DNA of 64,000 bases from Bradyrhizobium sp. AZCC 1693 (GTDB taxonomy: Bacteria; Pseudomonadota; Alphaproteobacteria; Rhizobiales; Xanthobacteraceae), in assembly GCF_036924745.1 (NCBI RefSeq), contig NZ_JAZHSD010000001.1, positions 372,001 through 436,000 on the forward strand, read 5' to 3'. The first letter of the stretch is position 1. Each line of letters begins with the position of its first letter. Positions 45,955 to 54,984 of the stretch are shown piece by piece. A program made the position numbers and the translations under genes. Under the pieces are notes generated by a model. It had not been told where the DNA came from and did no database searches. It worked only from the letters and a program-made list of their open reading frames with translations.

Positions 45955-46286
45955 GAGGACCTCCTACTGTGGTCCGAACGCCCCTTAGTGTGGGTCACGG
46001 GAACTTCGCGAAGGTTCAACAACAATGCGGCAAGTATGGATTGCGTGAATCAACAGACGGACAAGCAAGCTGTCTTAAATTCAAATCGCCGCTCAGACTG
46101 GGCTCAGGTCATTAACTCATAAAATTTCAGAGTGGTCGACCACCTTCCGCGTCGGTGCGCATTCCGGACTCAGGTCGGAGATCGCGTGAGGTCTGCAAGG
46201 TGCCGAGGCGCCGACATTCAATGAGATCGCGCTCCGACTCGAACATTGACATCGGGCTCACGGTCTTTGCGAGCAGCCAGGAAACA
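45955..46286. other. Gap with no supportable gene
   Basis: 332 bases between a small secreted protein gene and the di-haem cytochrome gene. A short palindromic core TTCGCGAA lies near 46012; nothing else stands out. Confidence 0.45.
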
Positions 46287-47246
46287 TTAAGGCATAAGCG
46301 ACGCCGTATAGGCGACCAGCGCGATCATGTCGTCGATGCTGAGCTTTTCAACAACAGGTTTCATGAGTTCGCTATTGGCGCCCTTCCGCGCGCCCGTTTT
46401 GAAGTCGTAAAGCTGACGGAACGTATATGTGGGCGAACGAGACGCAATTCCGGGCGCTACGGCAGTCCCTCTGAGGTCGGCACCATGACATGCGGCGCAC
46501 TGGACGCGGAGATCGCCGGTAGCTGCCAACGCCCGCCCTTTCTGGATGCTGCCAAGCGGGACGTAGGCGACGAAACGAGCGCGCGAGTCCCGACTGACAA
46601 AGTGTTCAACGTTTTCCGGAATTTCGATGATGCGCTGGCCGATGGGCTCGTTCTCGCCGCCGTCCATCGGGGCCAGGAACAAGTCCCTGACATGTGTCTT
46701 CGGGACGGTGTCGGTTTCTACGACCGCGATGTTCGATCTCGGCTTGATTGACGCAAAATAGTCGGCAGCCTCCTTGAGTTCCTGACCGGTGACGGCTTTG
46801 GACGTCTTGATCATCAGGTCGGTGGCGATGCGGGGCACCGAATTCGTACGCAAGCCCGTCTTGAACTCCATTGTTTGCTGGATGATGTATTCCGCGGAAA
46901 GACCAAACAGGCTGGCATTCTCAGGGCCGCCCGGTCCGTCTGCCCGGTGGCAGACGCCGCACGCGAGCACGTCAGGCTTTCTTCCCTTTGCCACGATCTC
47001 TGGCATTGCCGGATGGTCTTCGGGATGCCAGTCCGGCGCGGTGAACAGATCCCGCACTTGGGTGAGCGTAAAACCGGCGGCACTGTCGGGCACGCGCCGG
47101 ATCGTGCCGTCGTCAGCGGCGCGTTGAAAATTCGGCGGGTTTACCGGATAGGCCCATGCTGGCGGGCCGTCTTGGCTTTGTGCAGGCGCGCTCGCCGAAG
47201 CGAGCGACGCCAGCGAAAGGGCGAAAAGCGCTGAAGAAACTCTCAT
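46287..47246 (-). CDS. Di-haem c-type cytochrome
   Basis: 319 residues from MRVSSALFALSLASLASASA (signal peptide; GGAGG before the ATG). Two haem motifs, CGVCH in the N-terminal half and CAACH in the C-terminal half, each in a class I cytochrome-like domain; PENASLFGLSAEYIIQQTMEFKTG and TFRQLYDFKTGARK are matching segments of the two domains. Periplasmic electron transfer. The nearby haloperoxidase-like and mono-haem proteins hint at a shared redox function but no enzyme gene is directly linked. Confidence 0.87.
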   Translation of the reverse strand: MRVSSALFALSLASLASASAPAQSQDGPPAWAYPVNPPNFQRAADDGTIRRVPDSAAGFTLTQVRDLFTAPDWHPEDHPAMPEIVAKGRKPDVLACGVCHRADGPGGPENASLFGLSAEYIIQQTMEFKTGLRTNSVPRIATDLMIKTSKAVTGQELKEAADYFASIKPRSNIAVVETDTVPKTHVRDLFLAPMDGGENEPIGQRIIEIPENVEHFVSRDSRARFVAYVPLGSIQKGRALAATGDLRVQCAACHGADLRGTAVAPGIASRSPTYTFRQLYDFKTGARKGANSELMKPVVEKLSIDDMIALVAYTASLMP

Positions 47247-47576
47247 GGCTAAGACCTCCATGCGCATGGGCGGACCTAGACCTTCGAAGGCGAAAGCGTC
47301 ACTATCGACCATTCACGAGGCAGCGCCGCAGAAATCTACGGGCGCGGCAATTCCTCCATTAGGGATTTCAGGAAGCATTCAAGGGTCGAGATTGGCTGGC
47401 GTCAACAAGCGATTTGGGTGTAGTCCGGTTGGGGGCAGGCAGTGCCAGACCGCGCAAACGTTTTCAGCTTCGCATCCTGCAACCGAAATAGCCGCTGATC
47501 CCGCGATCGGCTCTGGGCCAAAAACGGGAGTTCGGTGGCGGGAGAGCGCAATTTGCGTCGTGTCTGAAAGTGCAAA
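47247..47576. other. Gap with no supportable gene
   Basis: 330 bases; no convincing ORF, repeat or structural RNA seen. Confidence 0.45.
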
Positions 47577-47852
47577 TTACGGCATGGGCATAAGTTCAGT
47601 TGGTAGCGGTCTCTTACCCTGGGGGCAGCCCGTTCGGCCCTTGGGGGACTGAATCGGAGCTGGAGACTCGCTGGAATGATTCGGATCAGATGCCGATGTC
47701 TTGGTCGCGCTCATGTACTCGGCCACGGTAGCGTTCGATGACCATTCCACGTAACTAACAACGACGAACGCAAGTACGAGCAAGGTGAGAAGCACGACCG
47801 CCACCGTGGTGCCTATTCCCCGCCAATGGATTTGGCTATTGAATAGTGGCAT
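47577..47852 (-). CDS. Small single-pass membrane protein
   Basis: 91 residues: a short N-terminus, one membrane helix (about 12-34, IGTTVAVVLLTLLVLAFVVVSYV), then a Ser/Pro-rich soluble tail. No clear family. A reading frame with this hydrophobic profile and the position behind the cyclase region support it moderately. Confidence 0.5.
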   Translation of the reverse strand: MPLFNSQIHWRGIGTTVAVVLLTLLVLAFVVVSYVEWSSNATVAEYMSATKTSASDPNHSSESPAPIQSPKGRTGCPQGKRPLPTELMPMP

Positions 47853-47904
47853 CGCTCGTCTCCCGAAACGGGGTTTGCGTCGGCCTTAAATCCACTCGCG
47901 ATTT

Positions 47905-48096
47905 TCAAATGTGAACCGCCTCACGTCTCACGGTCACTTGATGCCGAGACAGAACGACGACGTCTTTCTGCTTGGGAGCCGTCGCACACGAGCAATCATT
48001 TGGGCGGACAAGCTTAATGACAATGCGGATCGCTTGTGCGTCAGCCGGCTGATCGGACAGAGCAGCATGGAAGGCTTCTTCCAAAGCAACCGACAA
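47905..48096 (-). CDS. Possible small ORF in frame with the upstream cyclase
   Basis: From a TTG just after AAAGGAG, 63 codons read SVALEEAFHAALSDQPADAQ and then IVIKLVRPNDCSCATAPKQK, a protein-like sequence. The frame is the same as that of the hydrolase-cyclase gene, whose TAG stop (48127-48129) is the only interruption. It could be a separate small gene or a C-terminal extension lost by a nonsense change. I do not recognise the sequence. Confidence 0.35.
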   Translation of the reverse strand: MSVALEEAFHAALSDQPADAQAIRIVIKLVRPNDCSCATAPKQKDVVVLSRHQVTVRREAVHI

Positions 48097-48126
48097 ACTC
48101 CTTTTCAGAAAATTCGCTTTGTGCCA

Positions 48127-49437
48127 CTACCGTTCGGCCGCGAACAATCTGACGTTCTCTGTGAGGCCCTTCAGGGAATGACTACCTTCGTCATGAAACC
48201 TGATGTTTGATCCTGCGACAAGATCACGGACTGTATTCGACACCAGAACCTGTCCGGGCTTTGCCATCGTTGCGACACGCGATGCAATGTGGACTGCGAT
48301 GCCGCTCAGATCATCATCGGCCATTTCGACCTCGCCGGTATGAAGGCCAGCCCTTACCTGCAGCCCAAGAGCTTCAACGCCTTCATTGATCGCCAGAGCG
48401 CACCGGATTGATCGCGCCGGCCCGTCAAAGGTTGCCAGGAAGCCGTCTCCCATTGTCCTCACCTCATGCCCTTTATGTCGCGAAATCTCCCGCCGCACGA
48501 GCGCGTTGTGCCGATCAAGCACATCGTGCCATGCACGATCTCCGATTGTCTCGGCACGCTTGGTTGAGTTTACAATGTCAGTGAACAGAACGGTGGCAAG
48601 CACGCGATCAGATTCGATTGCGGACCGCGAGCCTGTCAGGAACTCTTCAACCTCATTCAATACCCGTTCTGTTTCGCCAGTCCACAACATGTGATCACTG
48701 CCGGGCAGTTCGAGATATTTCGCGTTTGGGATTTGCCGGGCCATGAACCGGCCGGCTTCAACGTTGACGCGAACGTCCCCTTGTCGATGAATAATGAACG
48801 TCGGCACCCGTATCGACGGAAGGATTGGACGAACATCGATTTCGCTGTTCATTCGCATAAGAGCGACAACTGCGGAAGGACTTGCACCTAGACGTTCAAA
48901 ACGGGCCCAAGACAGCTTGAACGTCTCATCTGATGCCACACTGGGGGCAAACAAGCGCAGGCTCTCGCCGGTCCCCCAATTTTTTTCCATGCGATCCAGA
49001 GCGGCTTCGATTTTGTCCGGCGGCAAAACCCACGAGCGGAAGTGGCCATAGGCGCCGTACAGGACCAACGCTCGGGTGCGCTCCGGGTAGGTGGCCGCGA
49101 ACAAGATTGACATTGCACCGCCTTCGGAGATGCCGAACAGGGCAGCCTGTTGCGAGCCCACGGCATCCATCACCGCGCGAACATCGTCCATGCGCTCTTC
49201 CAGGGTTGGCACACCAACCGTTCTGTCGGAAAGTCCGGTGCCGCGCTTGTCGAACATGATCAGGCGGGCGAAGGACGCCAATCGGGTCCAAACCCGCGCA
49301 CGATAGGGCTCCTCCCAAGCGGCGTCGAGGTTCGAAATGAAACCAGGAACGAACACGAGGTCGAAGGGCCCTTCGCCGACGACCTGATAGGCGATGCGAA
49401 CATCACCGCTCTTTGCGTACTGGGTTTTCGGAACCAT
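48127..49437 (-). CDS. Alpha/beta hydrolase fused to class III adenylate/guanylate cyclase
   Basis: 436 residues. N-terminal alpha/beta hydrolase (about 1-265) with nucleophile Ser104 in GISEGG, Asp221 and His249 in GSDHMLW. C-terminal cyclase domain (about 277-435) with metal-binding Asp287 in LFTDIVNST and Asp331 in MGDGFLATF, plus GLHTGEV. The site normally reading VNxAAR is AVHIASR, so the transition-state Asn is His. The same layout is known in mycobacterial Rv1900c. It should make a cyclic nucleotide, perhaps gated by the hydrolase or its ligand. No neighbour explains the signal. Confidence 0.92.
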   Translation of the reverse strand: MVPKTQYAKSGDVRIAYQVVGEGPFDLVFVPGFISNLDAAWEEPYRARVWTRLASFARLIMFDKRGTGLSDRTVGVPTLEERMDDVRAVMDAVGSQQAALFGISEGGAMSILFAATYPERTRALVLYGAYGHFRSWVLPPDKIEAALDRMEKNWGTGESLRLFAPSVASDETFKLSWARFERLGASPSAVVALMRMNSEIDVRPILPSIRVPTFIIHRQGDVRVNVEAGRFMARQIPNAKYLELPGSDHMLWTGETERVLNEVEEFLTGSRSAIESDRVLATVLFTDIVNSTKRAETIGDRAWHDVLDRHNALVRREISRHKGHEVRTMGDGFLATFDGPARSIRCALAINEGVEALGLQVRAGLHTGEVEMADDDLSGIAVHIASRVATMAKPGQVLVSNTVRDLVAGSNIRFHDEGSHSLKGLTENVRLFAAER

Positions 49438-49861
49438 TGCACATCACTTCACGTAAAGTGGCGTGGCGTGATCGGCTTCGTCGACTTCCTAGTGAGCAGG
49501 TTCGATCTGAATCTTACCAGTTTGCCGCGGTACGCGGAAGCCAAAACCGCGTAGCCCAGCATCAGCATGCGGTAACCGGCTGCTTTCTCAACCAGCTATC
49601 ACACAAGCCGATTTGGATGTGCTGGTCCGCGGAATCACGAACGAGTGCAACACGGTTCTTGATTCATGCCTTCCGCCGGTCGTGCAACTGATGTAGCCTG
49701 ATCATGAGCTGCCGAGCGGGACGTGCCGAAGTCCCTTTTATTTAGCCGCAGCGCTCATGCCGTCGGCAGGCGCGCATCAAAATCAAACTGACATCTGAGT
49801 GTATGCGGGTCCCATGCGGCTCCGCAGGGCTTCGCATCCCAGCAGCTTGGGGAGTCCGCAA
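49438..49861. other. Gap with no supportable gene
   Basis: 424 bases between the divergent cyclase and binding-protein genes, so both promoters must lie here. No operator or repeat recognised. Confidence 0.45.
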
Positions 49862-50833
49862 ATGAAAGTTCCGCGCCGTCAATTCCTGCATCTGGCAGTA
49901 ACCGCTTCCACGCTCCCAATATCATCCCGGTTTGCTATCGCGCAGAGTTACCCGACCCGACCGGTGCACCTGCTCGAAGGCTTTGGCGCCGGCGGAGCGC
50001 CCGACGTCGTCGCGCGATTGATCGGTCAATCGCTGTCGGCGCGACTTGGACAATCGTTTGTCATCGAGAACCGCAGCGGCGCTACCGGCAACATCGCAAC
50101 TGAGGCGGTCGTGCGGGCATCTCCGGACGGTTACACGCTGCTGTTGGTCAGCGCAGGAAATGCGATAAATGCGACAATGTTCAACCTTAGCTTCGACGTC
50201 ATCCGCGATATCGCGCCGATCGCAGGTATCGTTCGGGTGCCCTTGGTCATGGAGGTCCACCCGTCGATTGCCGCCAGGTCAGTCGCGGAGTTCATCGCCT
50301 ACGCGAAGGCCAATCCCGGCAAGGTCAATATGGCGTCAGCCGGGATCGGATCTCTGCCCCACGTGGCCGGCGAAATGTTCAAAACGATGGCCGGCGTCGA
50401 TCTCTTTCATGTGCCTTATCGGGGCGCGCAAGTATTTCCTGCCCTTCTCAGCGGCGAAGCGCAGGTCTATTTCGGCCCGCTACTCTCATCGATCGAATAT
50501 GTCAGGGCCGGCAGTTTCCGCGCCTTGGCGGTAACGACTATGGCGCGCTCGCCAATATTGCCGGACGTTCCAGCTCTGGGCGAAACCTTGCCCGGTTACG
50601 AGGCAAGCGCATGGTACGGCATTGGCGGTCCAAAACGCACGCCGGAAGAAGTCATCGAAAAACTGAACAAGGAAGTCAATCTCAGCATTGCCGATCCGAA
50701 ACTCCAGGCGCGGCTCGCCACTCTGGGCGGCACCGCTCTTGGCGGGTCGCCCGCCGACTTCGCCAAACTGATCTCGGACGAGGTCAAGAAATGGAGCAGG
50801 GTGGTTGTGGCGGCCAATATGAAACGGGAGTGA
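49862..50833 (+). CDS. Bug/TctC-type periplasmic binding protein
   Basis: 323 residues from MKVPRRQFLHLAVTAS, a twin-arginine-like signal (an in-frame start at 49799 is less likely). Family marks: SYPTRPVHLLEGFGAGGAPD, VIENRSGATGNIAT, PYRGAQVFPALLSGEAQ. Carboxylate receptor of a tripartite tricarboxylate transporter; no membrane subunits nearby, so orphan. Only distantly similar to the one at 15.3 kb. Confidence 0.87.
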   Translation: MKVPRRQFLHLAVTASTLPISSRFAIAQSYPTRPVHLLEGFGAGGAPDVVARLIGQSLSARLGQSFVIENRSGATGNIATEAVVRASPDGYTLLLVSAGNAINATMFNLSFDVIRDIAPIAGIVRVPLVMEVHPSIAARSVAEFIAYAKANPGKVNMASAGIGSLPHVAGEMFKTMAGVDLFHVPYRGAQVFPALLSGEAQVYFGPLLSSIEYVRAGSFRALAVTTMARSPILPDVPALGETLPGYEASAWYGIGGPKRTPEEVIEKLNKEVNLSIADPKLQARLATLGGTALGGSPADFAKLISDEVKKWSRVVVAANMKRE

Positions 50834-50967
50834 GCAGCGGGGGAGCTGCCGAACTACGGGATTTCGGCCGGCGTACGTCCGTTTCGGTGCCAAAACCAGA
50901 AGTCTTCAACGGCTTGGGTCATGTTCCGCTAGCTCAGTGGATGTCGGCGCTTCGGTCCCGTCACCAT

Positions 50968-51195
50968 CTACCACCGCCGGGTCGCGCCATACCCGCGTAT
51001 CAAACATCTGATTACCTGCCGATCGCAGTAGTTCATGCATTTGTTATCATTCGTCCCACCACCGGGGTTGGCACATCTGCCCACGCAATTTGCGGCTCGA
51101 TCCTCACATCCCGCGGCTGTCACTGCTTCTGCCGGTGAGTTGAGGAGCACTCCGATGCCTATGAGGGTGATCGCGAAGAAAAGGTGCCGTGCCAT
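50968..51195 (-). CDS. Small Cys-rich secreted protein
   Basis: 75 residues from MARHLFFAITLIGIGVLL, a signal peptide with AGGAGG upstream of the ATG. The mature part of about 50 residues has six Cys (CEDRAANCVGRC, CMNYCDRQVIRC), likely three disulphides, and a Gly-rich loop. Looks like a small toxin-, inhibitor- or metal-binding-type scaffold, but no family is recognised. Confidence 0.65.
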   Translation of the reverse strand: MARHLFFAITLIGIGVLLNSPAEAVTAAGCEDRAANCVGRCANPGGGTNDNKCMNYCDRQVIRCLIRGYGATRRW

Positions 51196-51525
51196 GTTCG
51201 AACCTCCTGAGAAAGGTGAGCGGGCCACTCTAAATCCTAACCTCTCGACGAGGCTAAACCTACTTTTTTCCGATCAGGCCCTTGGGCGGCGGGTTGGCTA
51301 TTGCTGTCGAGGAGGGCAAGCGTGCTGTGCTTAATTTTCAACGCAAAAACGTTAAAATTGTGCAAGCCCGACAACCGCGCCGTCTCGGTACGCTGTAAAA
51401 TGTTCTCAGTGATGTCCGAGTGGGTCATTCTCAGACATCGGCGTACGCAGTCACTACATCCGCTCATCTTTCAATAGCGGGCATTGCGCTACGCTGGTTC
51501 GGCAGGTCCGTTTGACTAGGGGCAG
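51196..51525. other. Gap with no supportable gene
   Basis: 330 bases; AT-richer than the flanks. No ORF with a convincing start or family. Confidence 0.45.
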
Positions 51526-51531
51526 ATGACA

Positions 51532-51981
51532 ATGGGTGCCGTTTACCGTCTGGCGAAGCGCAAGGACGCAAGTGGTTTGTACGACATTCGGCGACGATCG
51601 ATCCTTGAACTCGCGCCTCCAACGATGCCCAAGGCCGAGGCCGAGGCGTGGGCGTTACAACTCACGCCTTCCGGGATGGAGCAAAAGCTCCGTGAGCTGG
51701 AAGTGTGGGTTGCCGAACTGGACGACGTCGTCGTCGGATGGGGGGCCATTCGCGGCGACATGCTGGAGGGCTTGTATGTGGCGGCCGAATTTGCCGGGCA
51801 GGGCGTAGGCGCCGGATTGCTCGATCGGCTGGAAGGGCTGATACGCGACCGCGAGTTCCCCTCGGTGCGCGCTGAGGCCAGCTCAAACGCCCGGGATTTC
51901 TACCTTCGCCGCGGCTACCGGGCGGCCGGTCCTCAAACGCCCAAAGGGGCCTGGCCGGTCGCGAAAGAACTTCTGCCCTGA
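51532..51981 (+). CDS. GNAT family N-acetyltransferase
   Basis: 149 residues from MGAVYRLAKRKDASGLYDIRR (an ATG two codons earlier is also possible). Acetyl-CoA motif LEGLYVAAEFAGQGVGAGLLDRLEGL (about 79-104) and the GNAT motif B FYLRRGYRAAG. Substrate unknown. Followed by two GC-rich hairpins that may end the transcript. Confidence 0.86.
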   Translation: MGAVYRLAKRKDASGLYDIRRRSILELAPPTMPKAEAEAWALQLTPSGMEQKLRELEVWVAELDDVVVGWGAIRGDMLEGLYVAAEFAGQGVGAGLLDRLEGLIRDREFPSVRAEASSNARDFYLRRGYRAAGPQTPKGAWPVAKELLP

Positions 51982-52013
51982 AAACCGGGCGGGAGGAGAA
52001 TAAGTGCGTTGGG

Positions 52014-52072
52014 CGGCGGTTTGGTTTTGACCGCCGTTTAAACCGTTCGCGGCGCTTGATTTTCGCGCCGCG
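52014..52072 (+). terminator. Two adjacent hairpins after the GNAT gene
   Basis: Stem CGGCGGT/ACCGCCG (52014-52036, 9-base loop) is followed by TTTAAA, and a second perfect stem CGCGGCGC/GCGCCGCG spans 52048-52072. The first resembles a weak Rho-independent terminator. Confidence 0.5.
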
Positions 52073-52144
52073 AGGGGCGACTTTGGCGCCCGCTTGGCCG
52101 GGCTGATCGGAGCCCCGCGCGGCGGGTTGTCAGGAGGATATTGC

Positions 52145-52474
52145 GTGGCGGACCATCAGGTGCACGATTTGACGCCGGAAGATGTGGCGAAGGGGATGGC
52201 GGAGGGACGCTATCTGCTGGTCGACGTCCGCGAGCCCAATGAGGTTGCGGTGGAAGCCTATCCGGACGGCGTGGTGGTTCCGCTGCAGTCCTTCGACCCG
52301 GCGGCCATTCCGGACCCTGCGGGCAAGCAGGTGGTGTTCGCCTGCCGCTCCGGCAAGCGCTCGGTGACGGCGTCGCTGGCGGCGCAGGCGGCGGGCCTTG
52401 CCTATGACAAGCATCTGGCGGGCGGCATTTTGGCGTGGAAGGCTGCGGGATTGCAGACCAGGACCGGCGGCTGA
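52145..52474 (+). CDS. Rhodanese-like sulphurtransferase
   Basis: 109 residues from a GTG with AGGAGG upstream. Single rhodanese domain with active-site loop CRSGKRS (Cys67), preceded by LLVDVREPNE. Transfers a persulphide sulphur to an acceptor in the cytoplasm. Ends 6 bases before the aminotransferase gene. Confidence 0.9.
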   Translation: MADHQVHDLTPEDVAKGMAEGRYLLVDVREPNEVAVEAYPDGVVVPLQSFDPAAIPDPAGKQVVFACRSGKRSVTASLAAQAAGLAYDKHLAGGILAWKAAGLQTRTGG

Positions 52475-52480
52475 CGCGCC

Positions 52481-53653
52481 ATGACGTCCATGAACAAGGT
52501 CTTTGCCGACCTTCCGGTCACCGTGTTCGAGGCGATGTCGCAGGCGGCCCGCGACAACAACGCCATCAATCTCGGCCAGGGCTTTCCCGACGACCCCGGG
52601 CCGGAGGACATCCGCCGCGCCGCGGCTGATGCCACGGTGAACGGCTACAACCAATACCCGTCGATGATGGGCATTCCCGAACTGCGGCAGGCGATCGCGG
52701 CCCATTACGGCCGCTGGCACAAGCTCATCCTCGATCCGATGACGGAAGTGATGGTGACCTCGGGCGGGACCGAGGCGCTGACGGCGTCCATCCTCGCCGT
52801 CGTCGAACCCGGCGACGAGGTCGTGGTGTTCCAGCCGGTCTATGACAGCTATCTGCCGATCATCCGCCAGGCCGGCGGCATTCCGCGCCTGTTGCGGCTC
52901 GAGCCGCCGGACTGGCGGCTGACGGAAGAGATGCTGGCGAGCGTCTTCAATCCCAAGACCAAGGCGGTGCTGTTCAACAACCCGCTCAACCCGGCCGCGG
53001 TGGTCTATCCCCGCGAGGACCTCGAATTGCTGGCGCGGTTCTGCCAGAAGTTCGACACCATCGCCATTTGCGACGAGGTCTGGGAGCACGTGATCTTCGA
53101 TGGCCGCGAGCACATCCCGCTGATCACGATCCCGGGCATGCGCGACCGCACCATCAAGGTCGGCAGCGCCGGCAAGATCTTTTCGCTGACGGGATGGAAG
53201 ATAGGCTTCGTCTGCGCCGCGCCGCCGCTGCTCAGGGTCGCGGCCAAGGTGCACCAGTTTCTGACCTTCACGACAGCGCCGAACCTGCAGGCCGCCGTCG
53301 CCTACGGCCTCGGCAAGCCAGATGAATATTTCTACGACATGCGCAAGGAGCTGGCGCGGAGCAGGGACCGTTTGACCAGGGGATTGGAGAGCATCGGCTT
53401 TCCCGTGCTGAAGTCGCAGGGCACGTATTTTCTCACCGTCGACCTGTCGCCGCTCGGTCTCAACGAAACCGACGTCGAGTTCTGCAAGCGCATCGTGACC
53501 GATTATAAAGTCGCCGCGATCCCGGTATCGGCGTTCTACGAGCAGGACGCGGTGACCTCGGTGGTGCGGTTCTGTTTTTCCAAGAAGGACGAGACGCTGG
53601 ATACCGCGCTGGAGCGCCTGTCGGACGCGGTGCACGGCCGCCGCAAGAGGTAG
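52481..53653 (+). CDS. PLP-dependent aminotransferase, class I/II
   Basis: 390 residues; fold type I aminotransferase with SGGTEAL (phosphate site), Asn167, Asp198 and the Schiff-base Lys232 in SAGKIFSLTGWKIGF. The N-terminus INLGQGFPDDPGPEDI and overall pattern resemble the kynurenine/methionine aminotransferase branch, so keto acids derived from methionine, glutamine or aromatic amino acids are the likely substrates. Operon with rhodanese upstream (sulphur link suggestive) and a polyamine-type binding protein 3 bases downstream. Confidence 0.9.
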   Translation: MTSMNKVFADLPVTVFEAMSQAARDNNAINLGQGFPDDPGPEDIRRAAADATVNGYNQYPSMMGIPELRQAIAAHYGRWHKLILDPMTEVMVTSGGTEALTASILAVVEPGDEVVVFQPVYDSYLPIIRQAGGIPRLLRLEPPDWRLTEEMLASVFNPKTKAVLFNNPLNPAAVVYPREDLELLARFCQKFDTIAICDEVWEHVIFDGREHIPLITIPGMRDRTIKVGSAGKIFSLTGWKIGFVCAAPPLLRVAAKVHQFLTFTTAPNLQAAVAYGLGKPDEYFYDMRKELARSRDRLTRGLESIGFPVLKSQGTYFLTVDLSPLGLNETDVEFCKRIVTDYKVAAIPVSAFYEQDAVTSVVRFCFSKKDETLDTALERLSDAVHGRRKR

Positions 53654-53656
53654 CAG

Positions 53657-54763
53657 ATGCGTGACCGCCTCCGACGTTCGCTTCGCGTGATCGGTGTGAT
53701 GACGGTCGCGCTGTCGCTCTCGCCCGCGCAGGCCGAGGAGCGCACGGTTAATTTCTACAACTGGTCGAACTATATGGCCCCGGGGGTGCTGGAGGACTTC
53801 ACCAGGGAAACCGGCATCAAGGTGGTCTACGACACGTTCGACGCCAACGAGACGCTGGAGACGCGGCTCCTGGCGGGGAAGTCAGGCTACGATGTCGTCG
53901 TTCCAACCGGCTATTTCCTGCAGCGCCAGATCACGGCAAAGGTTTTTCTCAAGCTCGACAAGTCCAGGCTGCCGAACCTCGCCAATGCCTGGCCGGTCGT
54001 GACCAGCCAGCTCGCCACCTATGACCCCGGCAACAATTACGCCGCCAACTACATGTGGGGCACCACGGGCATCGGCTACAACGTCAAGACGATGCAGAAA
54101 ATTCTCGGCCCCGACGCCAAGATCGACAGTTGGGATATCGTCTTCAAGCCGGAGAATCTCGCAAAATTCAAAGACTGCGGCATCCACATGCTGGATTCCG
54201 CCGACGACATTCTGCCCGCGGCGCTCAGCTATCTCGGCATCGATCCGAACTCGACCAGGCAGGCCGACCTGGAAAAGGCCGCCGAGCTCGTCAGCAAGAT
54301 CAGGCCCAACGTCCGCAAGTTTCATTCCTCGGAATATCTGGGCGCGCTGGCGTCGGGCGAAATCTGCTTCGTGGTCGGATGGTCGGGCGACATCATGCAG
54401 GCGCGCAGCCGCGCCGCGGAAGCCAGGAATGGCGTCGAGATCGGCTATACGATTCCGAAAGAGGGCGCACAGATGTTCTTCGACAATCTCGCGATCCCCG
54501 CTGATGCGAAGAACGTCGCGGAGGCCTATGAGCTGATCAACTATCTCTACCGCCCCGACGTCGCGGCGAAAAATTCCGACTTCCTGTCCTACGCCAACGG
54601 CAATCTGGCGAGCCAGAAGCTGGTCGATCCGAAGATCCTCAATGACCGGAATATCTACCCGGACGAGGCGATGCAGAAAAAACTGTTCGTGATCCAGGCC
54701 CGCGACCCGGCGACACAGCGTGTCATCAACCGGCTGTGGACGAGGGTGAAGACGGGGAAGTGA
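53657..54763 (+). CDS. potF: Spermidine/putrescine-type periplasmic binding protein
   Basis: 368 residues with a signal peptide (VALSLSPAQAEE). PotD/PotF marks: VNFYNWSNYMAPGVLEDFTRETG, YDVVVPTGYFLQRQI, GTTGIGYN, and the C-terminal FFDNLAIPADAKNVAEAYELINYLYRPD. Binds a polyamine for an ABC importer, but the ATPase and permease genes are not next to it. Three bases after the aminotransferase gene, so co-transcribed; the link may be amino-acid/polyamine catabolism. A dispersed repeat starts 11 bases past the stop. Confidence 0.88.
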   Translation: MRDRLRRSLRVIGVMTVALSLSPAQAEERTVNFYNWSNYMAPGVLEDFTRETGIKVVYDTFDANETLETRLLAGKSGYDVVVPTGYFLQRQITAKVFLKLDKSRLPNLANAWPVVTSQLATYDPGNNYAANYMWGTTGIGYNVKTMQKILGPDAKIDSWDIVFKPENLAKFKDCGIHMLDSADDILPAALSYLGIDPNSTRQADLEKAAELVSKIRPNVRKFHSSEYLGALASGEICFVVGWSGDIMQARSRAAEARNGVEIGYTIPKEGAQMFFDNLAIPADAKNVAEAYELINYLYRPDVAAKNSDFLSYANGNLASQKLVDPKILNDRNIYPDEAMQKKLFVIQARDPATQRVINRLWTRVKTGK

Positions 54764-54773
54764 CGGCTCTGCC

Positions 54774-54897
54774 GTCATTCCAGGGCGATGCAGAGCATCG
54801 AACTATGGTGCGCAGTTGCGCACCTGAGAATCTCGAGATTCCTCGATGCGCAATTGCGCATCTGAGGTCTGGTGCTTACGCACCATCCCGGAATGAC
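54774..54897. repeat. Dispersed palindromic repeat element
   Basis: 124 bases bounded by GTCATTCC and GGAATGAC, with inner palindromes GTGCGCAGTTGCGCAC and ATGCGCAATTGCGCAT and GGTGCTTACGCACC. Of a kind commonly seen between bradyrhizobial genes (recalled, not searched). Confidence 0.75.
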
Positions 54898-54984
54898 AGT
54901 GTTGATACTTGTCGTGCGTAGCCCAACAAACTTCTGTTGCCGGAACCCAAGCGAGAATCTATAGCTCCCTCCGGGGAGCATCAC

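Noticed and set aside
50926..51000. tRNA-like stretch CGCTAGCTCAGTGG
   Set aside because: Resembles the D-arm consensus only; no TTCGA-type T-arm or acceptor stem closes around it.
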